NCBI GenBank assembly: GCA_014075275.1
Contig: CP046179.1
Location: 1,001,932 to 1,065,931, forward strand
DNA: 64,000 nucleotides
Direction: 5' to 3'
Source: Boseongicola sp.
Lineage (GTDB): Bacteria; Pseudomonadota; Alphaproteobacteria; Rhodobacterales; Rhodobacteraceae
Positions 8,770 through 18,520 of the stretch are shown piece by piece. Under the pieces are notes generated by a model. It did not search any database and had not been told where the DNA came from. It worked only from the letters and a program-made list of their open reading frames with translations. The position numbers and the translations under genes are program-made. Within the stretch, counting starts at the first letter, position 1. Every line of letters begins with the position of its first letter.

Positions 8770-9006
8770 TTAATCGGGCGCGCGGGTTGTCAGTGCCAGC
8801 GCGTGAAGCTCACCATTAGAGCCATCCATTTTGCCCTTTAGGGCAGCATAAACGGCGCGTTGCTGCTGCACCCTGTTCAGGCTTCGAAAGCTTTCATCCA
8901 CGACCATGGCGGACATGTGCACGCCGTCATCGCCCTGCACGGTGATGTCCGCGTCAGGGAACGTTTCACGCAAAAGCGCTTCGATTTCGTTGGCCTGCAT
9001 CGGCAT
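8770..9006 (-). CDS. BolA family protein
   Basis: 78 aa, a single BolA/IbaG-like domain: MQANEIEALLRETFPDADITV, the conserved FRSLNRVQQQRAVYAAL helix and HALALTTRAP end. It is expected to form a cluster-bridged complex with the CGFS glutaredoxin encoded next to it. The His near the end is a likely cluster ligand. The start at 9006 has another Met two codons later (MPMQ), either may be used. Confidence 0.92.
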   Translation of the reverse strand: MPMQANEIEALLRETFPDADITVQGDDGVHMSAMVVDESFRSLNRVQQQRAVYAALKGKMDGSNGELHALALTTRAPD

Positions 9007-9033
9007 GGATGATCCTTTCGTCTTGTCACAGAT

Positions 9034-9639
9034 CTAGGGCGCGGGCGGGTTCGCCGCAAGCGTTGATCCGGGATTGTTTTTTGCGGTGTCTGCAAGAGAC
9101 CTTAAGAATGCCGAAGTTTGACCCAGCGTCTTGTTCGCAAAGACTGCTTCGATAAGAGGCATCGTCCAACGTTCGGGCGTTAGGGCGTTGATAAAGCGCT
9201 CTAATTTCTGAGCTTGATCCTTGGACAAAGGAAGGGCGCGGGCTGAGAACAGAAGCTGTAACGCTTCATGGATGTCGCGCAAATCGCGGAAAGCCTGGGA
9301 CATCGGCGACAAGATTTTGGGATCATCACGCCAGGAAACCCCGTTGAAAAGGTCTTGGACAACCCGTTGACCTGCGCCAAGGCAATCAAACTGGATACAT
9401 CCGCCAAACCCCTTGTTCTCAAGGTTGGAATGGATGCGGCATAGGTGGCGATCATTCAGGTTTGGACATGCCACGCCGGCGGGTTTGTCGATTGGGAACA
9501 GATCTCCCTTTTCGATGTCCAACGCAATGCAACAGAGTGCGGCGCAAGAGGCGCAGTCGGGCTTCAGGTGGGTGTCAGGCGACGGCGTCGGCAAAGGCGG
9601 ACCGGAAGAGGTTGGAAAGTTCGGCAAGTCGGGCGGCAT
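9034..9639 (-). CDS. Cys-cluster protein, putative metal or Fe-S binding
   Basis: 201 aa from the ATG at 9639, overlapping the 3' end of purL by 65 bp; a TTG closer to the purL stop is an alternative. The reliable part starts at [14 protein letters not shown]. It holds eight Cys in a pattern CxxCxxxCC, VACPNL, RHLCRIH and [10 protein letters not shown], resembling YkgJ-type clusters. The rest is helical. Function unknown; a structural metal or Fe-S cluster is inferred. Translation is probably coupled to purL. An even longer upstream extension is only the antisense-frame shadow of purL. Confidence 0.7.
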   Translation of the reverse strand: MPPDLPNFPTSSGPPLPTPSPDTHLKPDCASCAALCCIALDIEKGDLFPIDKPAGVACPNLNDRHLCRIHSNLENKGFGGCIQFDCLGAGQRVVQDLFNGVSWRDDPKILSPMSQAFRDLRDIHEALQLLFSARALPLSKDQAQKLERFINALTPERWTMPLIEAVFANKTLGQTSAFLRSLADTAKNNPGSTLAANPPAP

Positions 9640-11740
9640 GCGTGCCGTAACTGACTGTATTGCCGCCAAATTTTCCGACGATACCGACCTGAACGTCAGC
9701 GGCTTTGGCGCGAGCAAGCAGATCTTCGGCTTTGCCGGGGGCGATAGCCAGCAGGTAACGGGCCTGATCCTCGCCGAAAAGCGCCGTGATATCATCGGCT
9801 TCGAGGGAAACACCCAGACCAGCGGCATCGGCCATTTCGAAAGCAGCCAATGCCAATCCGCCATCGGACAGATCGGCGGCGGAGCGTATTAGGGTGTTGT
9901 TATTGCGGACAAATTCGCCGTTTCGGCGCTCAGCCTCAAGATCAACGTGGGGTGCGTCACCGTTTTCGTCGTTGAAAGCCTCGGCCATCAGGGCGGATTG
10001 GTCGAGGTGTGTGCCTAAGCCCCCGATAAGAATGGCAAAATCGCCTTCGTTAGCGTGGCCAGAGATCAGATTGTCGGCGGTTTCAATCAGTCCAACGGCA
10101 CCAATGGTTGGGGTGGGTAGTATGCCCTGCCCGTCGGTTTCATTATAGAGCGAGACGTTGCCGGAAACGATAGGCATATCAAGGGCTTGGCACGCTTCGC
10201 CGATACCTTTGATGGCGCCGACGAACTGGCCCATGATCTCGGGCTTTTCGGGGTTACCGAAGTTCAGATTATCCGTTGTTGCCAAAGGCTTAGCGCCGAC
10301 GGCACAAAGATTGCGATAGGCTTCGGCGACGGCTTGCTTGCCACCTTCGACCGGATTTGCCTTTACATAACGGGGGGTTACGTCCGACGTGAAGGCCAGC
10401 ATTTTGTCGGTATCGTGGACGCGGACGATGCCTGCCCCCAGACCAGAGGCGCGCACCGTATCGGCCATCACTTGGCTATCGTATTGTTCCCAAACCCATT
10501 GTTTTCGTGCGTAATTTGGCGATTTCAACAAAGTTTTAAGGGCATCGAGCGGTGACGTCGGTATTACGTCGGTATCGCGTCGGTATTGCGTCGGTGCCGG
10601 AATTTCATACGGGCGGTCATACTCGGGGGCGGTCGAGGCCAGTTTTGACAGCGGCAGGTCGGCCATAACCACATCGTCGTGCACGATCAGGAAGCGATCT
10701 TCCTCCAATGTCTCGCCGACCACTGCGAAATCGAGGTCCCATTTGTCGAAAATGGCCTTCGCCTCGGCCTCTTTTTCCGGCTTCAGGACCATCAACATGC
10801 GTTCCTGGCTTTCGGACAGCATCATTTCATAGGCTGTCATCTGTTCTTCGCGCACAGGCACAAGATCGAGGTTCAGTTTGATGCCCAGATGGCCCTTGTC
10901 GCCCATTTCGACAGCCGAACACGTCAAACCTGCCGCGCCCATATCCTGGATCGAAACGACAGCCCCACTGGCCATCAGTTCCAGACAAGCTTCCAGCAAC
11001 CGCTTTTCGGTGAAGGGGTCGCCGACCTGAACAGTTGGGCGTTTATCTTCGATCGTGTCGTCAAACTCGGCGGAAGCCATTGTTGCTCCGCCTACCCCGT
11101 CACGCCCGGTTTTGGCGCCGAGGTAGACGACAGGCATTCCGATGCCGGAGGCCGCCGAGTAGAAAATCTTGTCGGCATCCGCCAATCCGGCAGCGAAAGC
11201 GTTTACCAGACAGTTGCCGTTGTAGGCGGCGTGAAAGCGGACTTCACCACCGATGGTTGGCACGCCAAAGGGGTTTCCGTAGCCGCCAATGCCCTCGACC
11301 ACGCCGGCGACCAGACGTTTGGTTTTAGGGTGGCTGACCTCGCCAAACGACAGGGAATTCATGGCGGCGATGGGACGTGCGCCCATGGTGAAGACATCGC
11401 GCAGGATACCGCCAACGCCGGTGGCGGCACCCTGATAGGGTTCGATATAGCTGGGGTGGTTGTGGCTTTCCATTTTAAAGACCACCGCCTGCCCGTCACC
11501 GATATCAACCACGCCAGCGTTTTCGCCGGGCCCACAGATGACCTGCGGGCCGGTGGTTGGAAGGGTGCGGAGCCATTTCTTGGAGGATTTGTAGGAACAA
11601 TGTTCGTTCCACATGGCCGAGAAGATGCCAAGTTCAGTGAAGCTGGGTTCGCGGTTAATAATCCGAATGATGTCGGCGTATTCGTCGCGGGTCAGCCCGT
11701 GCGCTGCGATCAGGTCTTCGGTGATGGCTGGCTCGGTCAT
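9575..11740 (-). CDS. purL: Phosphoribosylformylglycinamidine synthase subunit PurL
   Basis: 721 aa, normal for the small PurL type that works with separate PurQ and PurS. Marks: [21 protein letters not shown] (substrate His), [33 protein letters not shown] and [19 protein letters not shown]. It uses ATP and glutamine-derived ammonia to convert FGAR to FGAM in purine synthesis. purQ and purS are not in this window. The Cys-cluster gene overlaps its end. Confidence 0.97.
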   Translation of the reverse strand: MTEPAITEDLIAAHGLTRDEYADIIRIINREPSFTELGIFSAMWNEHCSYKSSKKWLRTLPTTGPQVICGPGENAGVVDIGDGQAVVFKMESHNHPSYIEPYQGAATGVGGILRDVFTMGARPIAAMNSLSFGEVSHPKTKRLVAGVVEGIGGYGNPFGVPTIGGEVRFHAAYNGNCLVNAFAAGLADADKIFYSAASGIGMPVVYLGAKTGRDGVGGATMASAEFDDTIEDKRPTVQVGDPFTEKRLLEACLELMASGAVVSIQDMGAAGLTCSAVEMGDKGHLGIKLNLDLVPVREEQMTAYEMMLSESQERMLMVLKPEKEAEAKAIFDKWDLDFAVVGETLEEDRFLIVHDDVVMADLPLSKLASTAPEYDRPYEIPAPTQYRRDTDVIPTSPLDALKTLLKSPNYARKQWVWEQYDSQVMADTVRASGLGAGIVRVHDTDKMLAFTSDVTPRYVKANPVEGGKQAVAEAYRNLCAVGAKPLATTDNLNFGNPEKPEIMGQFVGAIKGIGEACQALDMPIVSGNVSLYNETDGQGILPTPTIGAVGLIETADNLISGHANEGDFAILIGGLGTHLDQSALMAEAFNDENGDAPHVDLEAERRNGEFVRNNNTLIRSAADLSDGGLALAAFEMADAAGLGVSLEADDITALFGEDQARYLLAIAPGKAEDLLARAKAADVQVGIVGKFGGNTVSYGTHAARLAELSNLFRSAFADAVA

Positions 11741-11841
11741 GCTGCCCCCGGTAATGACTGCTTGAGGCGTCTCTTAGAAGACCAGCGGCATGGGGGAAAG
11801 GGCCAATCGGTCGCGGTTCGCCGGCAACGGCTCAAAAATTC

Positions 11842-12273
11842 TTAGACGAACGCCGCCTGGGCTTGTTGCTGTAATTCACGCAAAGCATCAACAGCCCGAT
11901 CTGCATCGCGCGACGGTACAAACAAATGCGCATGTTGACTGGCAGTCACCACGTTGGCCGAGATGTCTTTCACTGCCAACGCACTGGTCACCGACGCCGT
12001 CAGACCCACACTGTCCAAAGTGGAATCAACCATTAAGGTGATCTGCCGGAACGTGGTGTCAAAGATCATTCCCAAACGCACGGCTTCCGTGCGGGGCATG
12101 ATCATTGAAAGCCCTTCATCCTCGACAAATATCGCGCGGGAAACTGAGATTGCATCCTGCGAGCCGGACGTGTTGAACATTGAGCAAAAGACAAAAGTTC
12201 CGGACTGAAGAACCGGCGCAAGGCTGGCGATAGTCTCGGCCAGTTCGCGTGAGGCCGTTGGCTCTTCGCTCAT
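11842..12273 (-). CDS. ACT domain protein (DUF2241 type)
   Basis: 143 aa, two ACT-like repeats: LQSGTFVFCSMF near 22-33 begins the first, ITLMVDSTLDSVGLTASVTSALA (about 78-100) belongs to the second. ACT domains bind amino acids; no catalytic domain is attached, so a small-molecule sensor or partner protein is likely. It stands about 100 bp downstream of the purL start and 150 bp upstream of the polA end. Specific ligand unknown. Confidence 0.8.
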   Translation of the reverse strand: MSEEPTASRELAETIASLAPVLQSGTFVFCSMFNTSGSQDAISVSRAIFVEDEGLSMIMPRTEAVRLGMIFDTTFRQITLMVDSTLDSVGLTASVTSALAVKDISANVVTASQHAHLFVPSRDADRAVDALRELQQQAQAAFV

Positions 12274-12423
12274 AAGTTAAATCCCAAAATTATTCACCTA
12301 GATGTAATAGGAGCTTTCTACCCCTGCATTTGGCGCAGAATTGAGGCAATCCGTGGGCATTTTGACCCTTTGCGACCGAAAAGCCGCAAGGTTGCGCCAA
12401 GGGCTTGTTGCATATGAGTATTT

Positions 12424-15222
12424 CTAATGCGCTTCTGCCCAGTTTGCGCCCTGCCCCGCATCAACAATCAGCGGCACATCAAGACGAACAGCAGGATCCG
12501 CCGCGCCCTCCATCACACCCTTTGCAATCTTGATCAGGTCATCAACGGCATCGTCACGCACTTCAAAGAGCAATTCGTCATGCACTTGAAGCAACATCGT
12601 GGCGGGCAGATCAGTGATCGCGTCTGGCATGCGGATCATCGCGCGACGGATCACATCAGCGGCGGTGCCTTGAATGGGCGCGTTGATGGCGGCGCGTTTG
12701 GCAAAGCCTGCATGGGGCCCGCGGTTGTTAATCTCGGGGGTGTTGATCTTCCGACCAAACAGCGTCTGGACGTAGTTGTGTTCCTTCGCGAAAGCTACGG
12801 TATCGTCCATATAGGTGCGTATACCGGGGAAGCGCTCAAAATACCGGTCGATGAAGCCCTGCGCCTCGTCCCTTGGGATCCGCAGGTTTCGGGCAAGCCC
12901 CCAGCCAGAGATGCCATAAATCACACCGAAGTTTATCGCCTTGGCCTGACGGCGGACATCCGGTGTCATCTCGTCCAGCGGCACATTGAACATTTCGGAG
13001 GCTGTGGCGGCGTGAATGTCCTGCCCTTCGCGGAACGCCTGTTTCAGCGCGTCGATCCCGGCGATGTGGGCGAGGATCCTGAGTTCGATCTGGCTGTAGT
13101 CCAGCGAGACCAGAGTGTGACCCTCGGTGGCGACAAAGGCCTCGCGAATGCGGCGGCCTTCTTCTGTGCGCACAGGGATGTTTTGCAGGTTCGGGTCAGT
13201 TGAAGCGAGGCGTCCGGTGTTGGCCCCAGCGATTGAATAGGAGGTGTGGACCCGGCCCGTGTCGGTATTGATGTGGTCTTGCAGAGCGTCCGTATAGGTT
13301 GATTTCAGCTTTTGCAGTTGCCGCCAGTCCAGCACGCGTCCGGGAAAGTCGTGTTCGGTCGCCAGGTCTTCCAGCACGTTCGCAGGTGTCGCGTATTTGC
13401 CGGTTTTGCCCTTTTTGCCGCCGGGCAGTGCCATGCGCTCGAACAGAATCTCGCCGACCTGTGCGGGGGACCCTACATTGAACTTCTCGCCCGCCAGTTC
13501 ATGAATTTCATCCTCTAGCGCGGCCATCTTCTGGGCAAAGGCGTTGGACATGCGCGAAAGCACATCGCGGTCGACCTTGATGCCGGACATCTCCATTTCC
13601 GCCAGGACCGGCACCAGCGGGCGTTCCAGTGTTTCATAGACCGTGGTGACCTTGTTCTGGTGCAATTGCGGCTTGAAGGTCTGCCAGAGGCGCAGCGTAA
13701 TATCGGCGTCTTCGCTGGCGTATTTTACGGCATCTTCCAGCGGCACACGGTCGAAAGTGATCTGGCTTTTGCCGGTGCCGAGAAGCGATTTAATCTCAAT
13801 CGGGTGATGGCCCAGATAACGCTCGGACAGCAAATCCATGCCGTGGTTATGCAGGCCTCCGTGCATTGCGTAGGACATCAGCATCGTGTCGTCGATGGGG
13901 TCAATATTTATGCCGTAACGAGCCAGGATCTTGGCGTCGTATTTCATGTTTTGGCCGATTTTCAGAACCGAGGGGTCTTCCAGCATTGGCTTCAACATCT
14001 TCAACACGTCGTCGATGGGCATCTGTCCTTCAGCCAGATCGTCCGAACCGAACAAATCATCTGACGCCGCTGCTTTGTGGGCTACCGGCACGTAGGCCGC
14101 ATGCCCGACTTCGACCGACAGGCAAACGCCCACCAGATCTGCGGTCATCTCGTTCAGGCCCGTCGTTTCGGTATCCACAGCCACCCAGCCGCGCGCGTAG
14201 GCCTGATCAATCCACGCCTGCAGCGTCTCTGCATCCCCAACCATCTGATAATTGGCGTGATCGAAAGGAATATCTTCCGGCGCGGCACCATCACCGCCTC
14301 CTTTAGGTTCAACTTCGGCAATAACCGGTGCTTCGGCCCCCAAAGCCTCGGCAACCCGTTTGGTGATCGTGCGAAACTCCATCTGGGTCAGGAACCCCAG
14401 CAGATCATCCGCGACCGGCTCCTTCACTTCCAGCGTGTCCAGCCCGTAGTCCAGCGCCATATCGCAATCCAGCGTCACCAAAGTCTTCGACAGACGGATC
14501 TGGTCAGCGTTATCAATCAGCGTCTGGCGACGCTTGGGCTGTTTGATCTCTTCGGCCCGCGCCAGCAGCGTTTCCAGATCGCCGTATTCATTAATTAGCA
14601 AAGCCGCGGTCTTCACCCCGATCCCGGGCGCGCCGGGCACATTATCGACGCTGTCACCAGCAAGCGCCTGCACGTCGATTACCCTGTCCGGCATCACGCC
14701 AAACTTGGCCACCACGCCATCACTGTCGATGCGGTTATTCTTCATGGCGTCGTACATCTCGACGCCACCGCCCACCAACTGCATCATATCTTTGTCGGAC
14801 GAAATAATGGTGGCCCGACCACCAGCGTCGCGCGCGCGGCAGGCCAGGGTCGCGATGATATCGTCGGCTTCAAAACCTTCCTGTTCCAGACAGGCGATAT
14901 TGAAGGCCCGCGTTGCATCGCGGGTCAGCGGCATCTGAGGGCGCAAGTCTTCGGGCATCTCATCCCGGTTGGCCTTGTAAAGATCGTAGAGATCGTTGCG
15001 AAACGTGTGGCTGCCCTTGTCGAACACCACCGCGGCATGGGTCGGCGCATCATCGCCCGTGTTTGCCTCGATCATCTTCCACAGCATATTGACGAAGCCC
15101 GAAACTGCCCCCACCGGCAACCCGTCGGACTGCCGCGTCAGTGGTGGCAACGCGTGATAAGCCCGGAATATAAACGCCGAACCGTCAATCAGATGCAGGT
15201 GGTGGCCCTTGCCAAACGCCAT
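12424..15222 (-). CDS. polA: DNA polymerase I
   Basis: 932 aa with all three domains: 5'-3' exonuclease (1 to about 290; LIDGSAFIFRAYHALPP, SSDKDMMQLVG), 3'-5' proofreading (about 335-520; VAVDTETTGLNEM keeps the metal-binding DxE) and polymerase (motif A VSLDYSQIELR, motif B with RRQAKAINFGVIYG, motif C LLQVHDELLFEV). It fills gaps in repair and removes Okazaki primers. Intact and full length; no close operon partner. Confidence 0.97.
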   Translation of the reverse strand: MAFGKGHHLHLIDGSAFIFRAYHALPPLTRQSDGLPVGAVSGFVNMLWKMIEANTGDDAPTHAAVVFDKGSHTFRNDLYDLYKANRDEMPEDLRPQMPLTRDATRAFNIACLEQEGFEADDIIATLACRARDAGGRATIISSDKDMMQLVGGGVEMYDAMKNNRIDSDGVVAKFGVMPDRVIDVQALAGDSVDNVPGAPGIGVKTAALLINEYGDLETLLARAEEIKQPKRRQTLIDNADQIRLSKTLVTLDCDMALDYGLDTLEVKEPVADDLLGFLTQMEFRTITKRVAEALGAEAPVIAEVEPKGGGDGAAPEDIPFDHANYQMVGDAETLQAWIDQAYARGWVAVDTETTGLNEMTADLVGVCLSVEVGHAAYVPVAHKAAASDDLFGSDDLAEGQMPIDDVLKMLKPMLEDPSVLKIGQNMKYDAKILARYGINIDPIDDTMLMSYAMHGGLHNHGMDLLSERYLGHHPIEIKSLLGTGKSQITFDRVPLEDAVKYASEDADITLRLWQTFKPQLHQNKVTTVYETLERPLVPVLAEMEMSGIKVDRDVLSRMSNAFAQKMAALEDEIHELAGEKFNVGSPAQVGEILFERMALPGGKKGKTGKYATPANVLEDLATEHDFPGRVLDWRQLQKLKSTYTDALQDHINTDTGRVHTSYSIAGANTGRLASTDPNLQNIPVRTEEGRRIREAFVATEGHTLVSLDYSQIELRILAHIAGIDALKQAFREGQDIHAATASEMFNVPLDEMTPDVRRQAKAINFGVIYGISGWGLARNLRIPRDEAQGFIDRYFERFPGIRTYMDDTVAFAKEHNYVQTLFGRKINTPEINNRGPHAGFAKRAAINAPIQGTAADVIRRAMIRMPDAITDLPATMLLQVHDELLFEVRDDAVDDLIKIAKGVMEGAADPAVRLDVPLIVDAGQGANWAEAH

Positions 15223-15255
15223 ATTGCGTCTCCTTAAATCGTCTGTTGTCTGGAC

Positions 15256-15834
15256 CTAAACAGCGGGTCCAAATTGTCGTTCGCGCAGCAGCTTCGCGCG
15301 CTTCTTGGCCAAAACTTCCTGTTGCGGCAACCAGTTATAATCGCCGTCTGTGCGCACAGGCGAGGTGAACAAAAACCCACCATACCGCCAGGGATCCAGC
15401 ACGATACCGTCAATCATCGTATCCCCAATGCGCGAGACAATGGCTGTGGAATGCTCGATCCGAAACGGGTTATCGGAATTGGCAATGGCGCGATGGATCG
15501 AAAGGGTTTCAAACCCTTCGGCCTTCAGGCGCAGTTCCATATCCTCAGCCCAATGCCAGCAAAGCCCTCGCGGTTTCAGCCCGATATTCACCAGCGAATT
15601 ATGGACCAGGGGCGCTGAGGTGATCTGATATTCTTCCTTTAAAACAGCGGTGTATTCATAAGCCAGACGCGCCGCACGATCCGCCTCAGCCGCATCGACC
15701 TCCGGTCCAAGCCCGCGGATGGATTTTGCCAGCTCAGCAATCTCCAGATTGCTGCCCGTCGGCAATTCCGTCTCTGACACACCACAGGCCGCCAAAAGCC
15801 CAAAGGCCAAAACCGCCACCAATCGCCTGATCAT
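15256..15834 (-). CDS. Lipoprotein with possible Cys-His-Asp catalytic triad
   Basis: 192 aa from the ATG at 15834, which places a clean lipoprotein signal (MIRRLVAVLAFGLLAAC, lipobox LLAAC) at the N-terminus; an upstream in-frame ATG at 15864 would bury it. The mature part has GLCWHWAEDM, then IEHSTAIVSR, then VLDPWRYGG, an order of Cys, His and Asp seen in transglutaminase/papain-like folds. The family could not be named. It lies between the HerA-like ATPase and polA, all on the minus strand; a repeat element begins just upstream. Confidence 0.75.
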   Translation of the reverse strand: MIRRLVAVLAFGLLAACGVSETELPTGSNLEIAELAKSIRGLGPEVDAAEADRAARLAYEYTAVLKEEYQITSAPLVHNSLVNIGLKPRGLCWHWAEDMELRLKAEGFETLSIHRAIANSDNPFRIEHSTAIVSRIGDTMIDGIVLDPWRYGGFLFTSPVRTDGDYNWLPQQEVLAKKRAKLLRERQFGPAV

Positions 15835-15850
15835 TCTCGAAACCTCATAC

Positions 15851-15900
15851 CTTCTTCTGATCATAAATACTCCAGGGGGTCTCGGGGGACAGCGTCCCCC
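15851..15900 (+). repeat. Dispersed AAATACTCC repeat, copy A
   Basis: CTTCTTCTG, then AAATACTCCAGGGGG at 15865-15879, then a GGGGGAC/GTCCCCC hairpin. Same layout as copies at 23452, 34090, 37656 and 37751. Confidence 0.65.
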
Positions 15901-15929
15901 GGTGGATCGCCTCGTGAAGCGAGGGGAAA

Positions 15930-17486
15930 CTAGCGTCCCTTAAATAACCCGCCCAATATGCCCCGCACAATCCGTCGTCCGGTTGTGCCTTTCAACTCTT
16001 TGACGACAATCTTGGCCAGCGCATCTCCGAACGCGCCGCTGGAGCGTGACGTTTTCCGCGATGTAGACCGCCCTACGCGTTCGCCTTTGTATCTTCGTCC
16101 CTTGCGATACTCGCGTTCTGCAGCTTCTGCTTCTTCCTCGCGCTTTTCTGCTTCTTCAGCATCCTTTGCCGCCTTCGCTGATCGCGCCATCAACACCTCG
16201 TAAGCGCTTTCGCGATCCTTCGCGGTGTCATATTTGCCGGCGATCGGGGAGGCCGCCATCGCGGTTTGGCGTTCGGCCGCCGTGATGGGCCCAAGTTGCG
16301 ACGACGGCGGGCGGATCAATGTGCGTTCGACCACGCCAGGCGCGCCTTTCCTTTCCAGCATCGAGGTCACGGCCTCACCCACTCCGACCTCACGGATCGC
16401 ATCTTCGGTCGAGAACCGGGGATTGTCGCGATAGGTTTCGGACGCCTGTCGCAGCTCGCGCCGGTCTTTGGCGGTAAAAGCCCGCAGGGCGTGCTGAATG
16501 CGATTGCCCAACTGGCCCAGAATATCTTCCGGCACGTCCGCCGGGTTCTGGGTCACGAAGTAAACGCCCACACCTTTGGATCGGATCAGCCGCGCGACTT
16601 GTTCCACCTTGTCGACCAGCGCCTTTGGTGCGTCGTCAAACAACAGATGGGCCTCGTCAAAAAAGAACACCAACCGGGGTTTGTCCGGATCACCCACTTC
16701 AGGCAATTCTTCAAACAATTCGGACAGAAGCCACAACAGCGTGGTGGCATAAAGTTTTGGCGCGCCCATCAGCTTGTCCGCAGCCAGGATGTTGATGCGC
16801 CCGCGCCCGTCGGTGTCGGTGCGCATAATGTCAGCCAGTTCCAACGCGGGCTCGCCAAAGAACTGCGTCGCGCCCTGGTTTTCCATAACCAGCAATCGTC
16901 TTTGGATCGCGCCAATCGAGGCGGTCGAGATATTTCCGTAGCGCAGCGACAGCGATTGGCGGTTTTCCCCCAGCCAAACCAGCAAGGCTTGTAGGTCTTT
17001 CAGGTCCAGAATTGGCCAGCCTTCTTCGTCGGCGACCCGCACCGCGATGTTCAGAATACCCTCCTGCGCCTCGGTCAGTTCCAGCAAGCGGGCCAGCAGC
17101 AGCGGCCCCATTTCGCTGACGGTCGTGCGAATCGGATGGCCCTGCTCGCCGTAAAGGTCCCAGAACGTGACTGGAAAGGCTTCGTATGTGTAGTCGTCGA
17201 AGCCGATTTTGCTGGCGCGCGAGGTGAACGCGTCATGCAGTTTGAAGTCTTCCCGGCCCGCTTTGGCCAGGCCTGACAAGTCACCTTTCACGTCCGACAA
17301 AAACACCGGAACACCATTGGCCGCAAAACTTTCAGCCATAATTTGCAGGGTGACGGTCTTACCTGTCCCGGTCGCCCCAGCGACCAAACCATGACGGTTC
17401 GCATACTTTAAAAGCAGCCCCTGCTTGTCGCCGTATTCCGGCCCGCCGCCGCCAATGAAAATCGTCTCGGACAAAGCATCCCCCAT
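15930..17486 (-). CDS. HerA-like ATPase (DUF853, YjgR type)
   Basis: 518 aa. Walker A in [13 protein letters not shown] (about 36-48), [13 protein letters not shown], and Walker [16 protein letters not shown]; the [16 protein letters not shown] region is typical of this group. The C-terminal 80 residues are a charged, Lys/Arg/Glu-rich coiled segment that ends in a small basic domain. Related ATPases move along DNA, but the YjgR branch has no firmly known role. Nothing next to it suggests a NurA-type nuclease partner. Confidence 0.9.
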   Translation of the reverse strand: MGDALSETIFIGGGGPEYGDKQGLLLKYANRHGLVAGATGTGKTVTLQIMAESFAANGVPVFLSDVKGDLSGLAKAGREDFKLHDAFTSRASKIGFDDYTYEAFPVTFWDLYGEQGHPIRTTVSEMGPLLLARLLELTEAQEGILNIAVRVADEEGWPILDLKDLQALLVWLGENRQSLSLRYGNISTASIGAIQRRLLVMENQGATQFFGEPALELADIMRTDTDGRGRINILAADKLMGAPKLYATTLLWLLSELFEELPEVGDPDKPRLVFFFDEAHLLFDDAPKALVDKVEQVARLIRSKGVGVYFVTQNPADVPEDILGQLGNRIQHALRAFTAKDRRELRQASETYRDNPRFSTEDAIREVGVGEAVTSMLERKGAPGVVERTLIRPPSSQLGPITAAERQTAMAASPIAGKYDTAKDRESAYEVLMARSAKAAKDAEEAEKREEEAEAAEREYRKGRRYKGERVGRSTSRKTSRSSGAFGDALAKIVVKELKGTTGRRIVRGILGGLFKGR

Positions 17487-17539
17487 TTAATGCGCCGTTC
17501 ATCGGCGCGAGCATAGCTTGTTAACTGATCTATGCCAGT

Positions 17540-17631
17540 ATGAACCTGTCCCCGGTTGCATTCTGTGATCGGGCGACGACTTCCTCCCTGTCGACTGGCC
17601 GCGCGCAACCCGCGCGGCCTTTTTCTGTTTA
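17540..17631 (+). ncRNA. Candidate small RNA with anti-Shine-Dalgarno loop
   Basis: A strong terminator on the plus strand (17597-17630) has no plus-strand gene upstream, since the ATPase gene reads away. Before it lie two small hairpins: CCCG/CGGG (17551-17573) and CGAC-TTCCTCCCT-GTCG (17577-17593). The CU-rich loop could pair with Shine-Dalgarno sequences, as in the CcsR/cuckoo small RNAs of alphaproteobacteria. The 5' end is uncertain; a weak promoter-like TTGTTA lies at 17518. Confidence 0.5.
17597..17630 (+). terminator. Rho-independent terminator of the first candidate small RNA
   Basis: GGCCGCGCG / CGCGCGGCC, a perfect 9-bp stem with a 5-nt loop, followed by TTTTTCTGTTT. Not placed at the end of any coding gene. 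Confidence 0.85.
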
Positions 17632-17665
17632 GAATCTTACTTAAAAAAAAGTGATCAAATTCCGG

Positions 17666-17694
17666 TTGACGCAGGAATTTCTGTCACCTAGGGT
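17666..17694 (+). promoter_or_regulatory. Sigma-70 promoter of the second candidate small RNA
   Basis: TTGACG (17666-17671), exactly 17 bp, then TAGGGT (17689-17694). Expected start near 17701, 36 bp before the stem of an orphan terminator. Confidence 0.6.
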
Positions 17695-17700
17695 CCCGCC

Positions 17701-17768
17701 AATGATAAGTCGGCCAGTCCGGCAGGGAGTGATAAGAAAGCAGGGTCCGTTCGGACCCTGCTTTTTTT
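17701..17768 (+). ncRNA. Second candidate small RNA, about 68 nt
   Basis: Bounded by a good promoter and by a perfect 11-bp terminator hairpin with a T-run. No open reading frame of note lies inside. It could instead be an attenuated leader of the IalB-type gene 116 bp further on. No known family was recognised. Confidence 0.5.
17737..17768 (+). terminator. Rho-independent terminator of the second candidate small RNA
   Basis: AAGCAGGGTCCG / CGGACCCTGCTT with a TT loop, then seven T. Very strong; lies before, not after, the nearest plus-strand gene. Confidence 0.85.
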
Positions 17769-17883
17769 GTGCTCACAATATTGCTATGGGCAACTGCTTG
17801 CCAAAGTCCGGATTACGGACTGACACCCCTATTTTGTCGTGCTAAAGCGCATGTCGAACAAATGGCACCCAGCGGGGAACGTA

Positions 17884-18501
17884 ATGAATATATTTGGTCA
17901 AGTGATAACGACATCGGCTGCCGCATTTCTGGTTCTCGCGATGGCTGCACAAGCGCAGGACGCAACGACAGATAGCGATACAGGGACCAGCGGGACAGCT
18001 GCCAACGATCTTGCCTTGGGTGCAACCGACTCCGCTCAACCCCGCGTCGGCGAGACCTATATTCGCGAAACTTTCTCTGATTGGGAGCATCGCTGTGTTC
18101 TGACAGAAACCGGCAATGATCCCTGTCAACTTTACCAGCTATTGAGGGATTCTCAGGGAAATTCAGTGGCTGAGATGAACATCTTTCAGGTTCCGCCCGG
18201 AGGACCGGCGGCCGCTGGCGCAACAGTCATCACACCACTGGAAACCCTGCTCATTGAACAAGTGCGATTGTCGGTTGATGGTGGTCAGGCGAAAATTTAC
18301 CCGTTCAGGTTCTGCACTGAAATCGGATGTATCTCGCGTATGGGTTTCACGGACGAGGATATCGATACTTTTAGACGTGGCGCATCAGCGATGATCCGCA
18401 TCGTCCCGGCCGCGGCGCCGGACCAAACTGTCGACCTGACAATGTCACTTTCCGGGTTCACAGCCGGTTACGAGGCATTGATCGCGCTGACAGCAGAGTA
18501 A
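17884..18501 (+). CDS. Invasion-associated locus B (IalB) family secreted protein
   Basis: 205 aa from the ATG at 17884, which begins the signal peptide (MNIFGQVITTSAAAFLVLAMAAQAQ); upstream in-frame Met residues are polar. The mature domain has the IalB marks: FSDWEHRCVLT, DPCQLYQLL, and paired Cys in RFCTEIGCISRMGF, probably disulfide-linked in the periplasm. A Thr/Ser/Asp-rich linker follows the signal. The family is widespread in alphaproteobacteria; in Bartonella it is linked to red-cell invasion, but in free-living species the role is unknown. Ends 19 bp from pgi, tail to tail. Confidence 0.85.
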   Translation: MNIFGQVITTSAAAFLVLAMAAQAQDATTDSDTGTSGTAANDLALGATDSAQPRVGETYIRETFSDWEHRCVLTETGNDPCQLYQLLRDSQGNSVAEMNIFQVPPGGPAAAGATVITPLETLLIEQVRLSVDGGQAKIYPFRFCTEIGCISRMGFTDEDIDTFRRGASAMIRIVPAAAPDQTVDLTMSLSGFTAGYEALIALTAE

Positions 18502-18520
18502 TCCGGCAAGGGATCAATAC

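Noticed and set aside
9640-9864. Extended N-terminus of the Cys-cluster protein
   Set aside because: It lies entirely within purL coding sequence and has no family resemblance.
10679-11845. 388-codon open frame on the plus strand
   Set aside because: Fully antisense to purL, which has complete family motifs; no Shine-Dalgarno or recognisable content.
17805-17821. AGTCCG-GATTA-CGGACT hairpin as a third terminator
   Set aside because: Short stem and no T-run after it.
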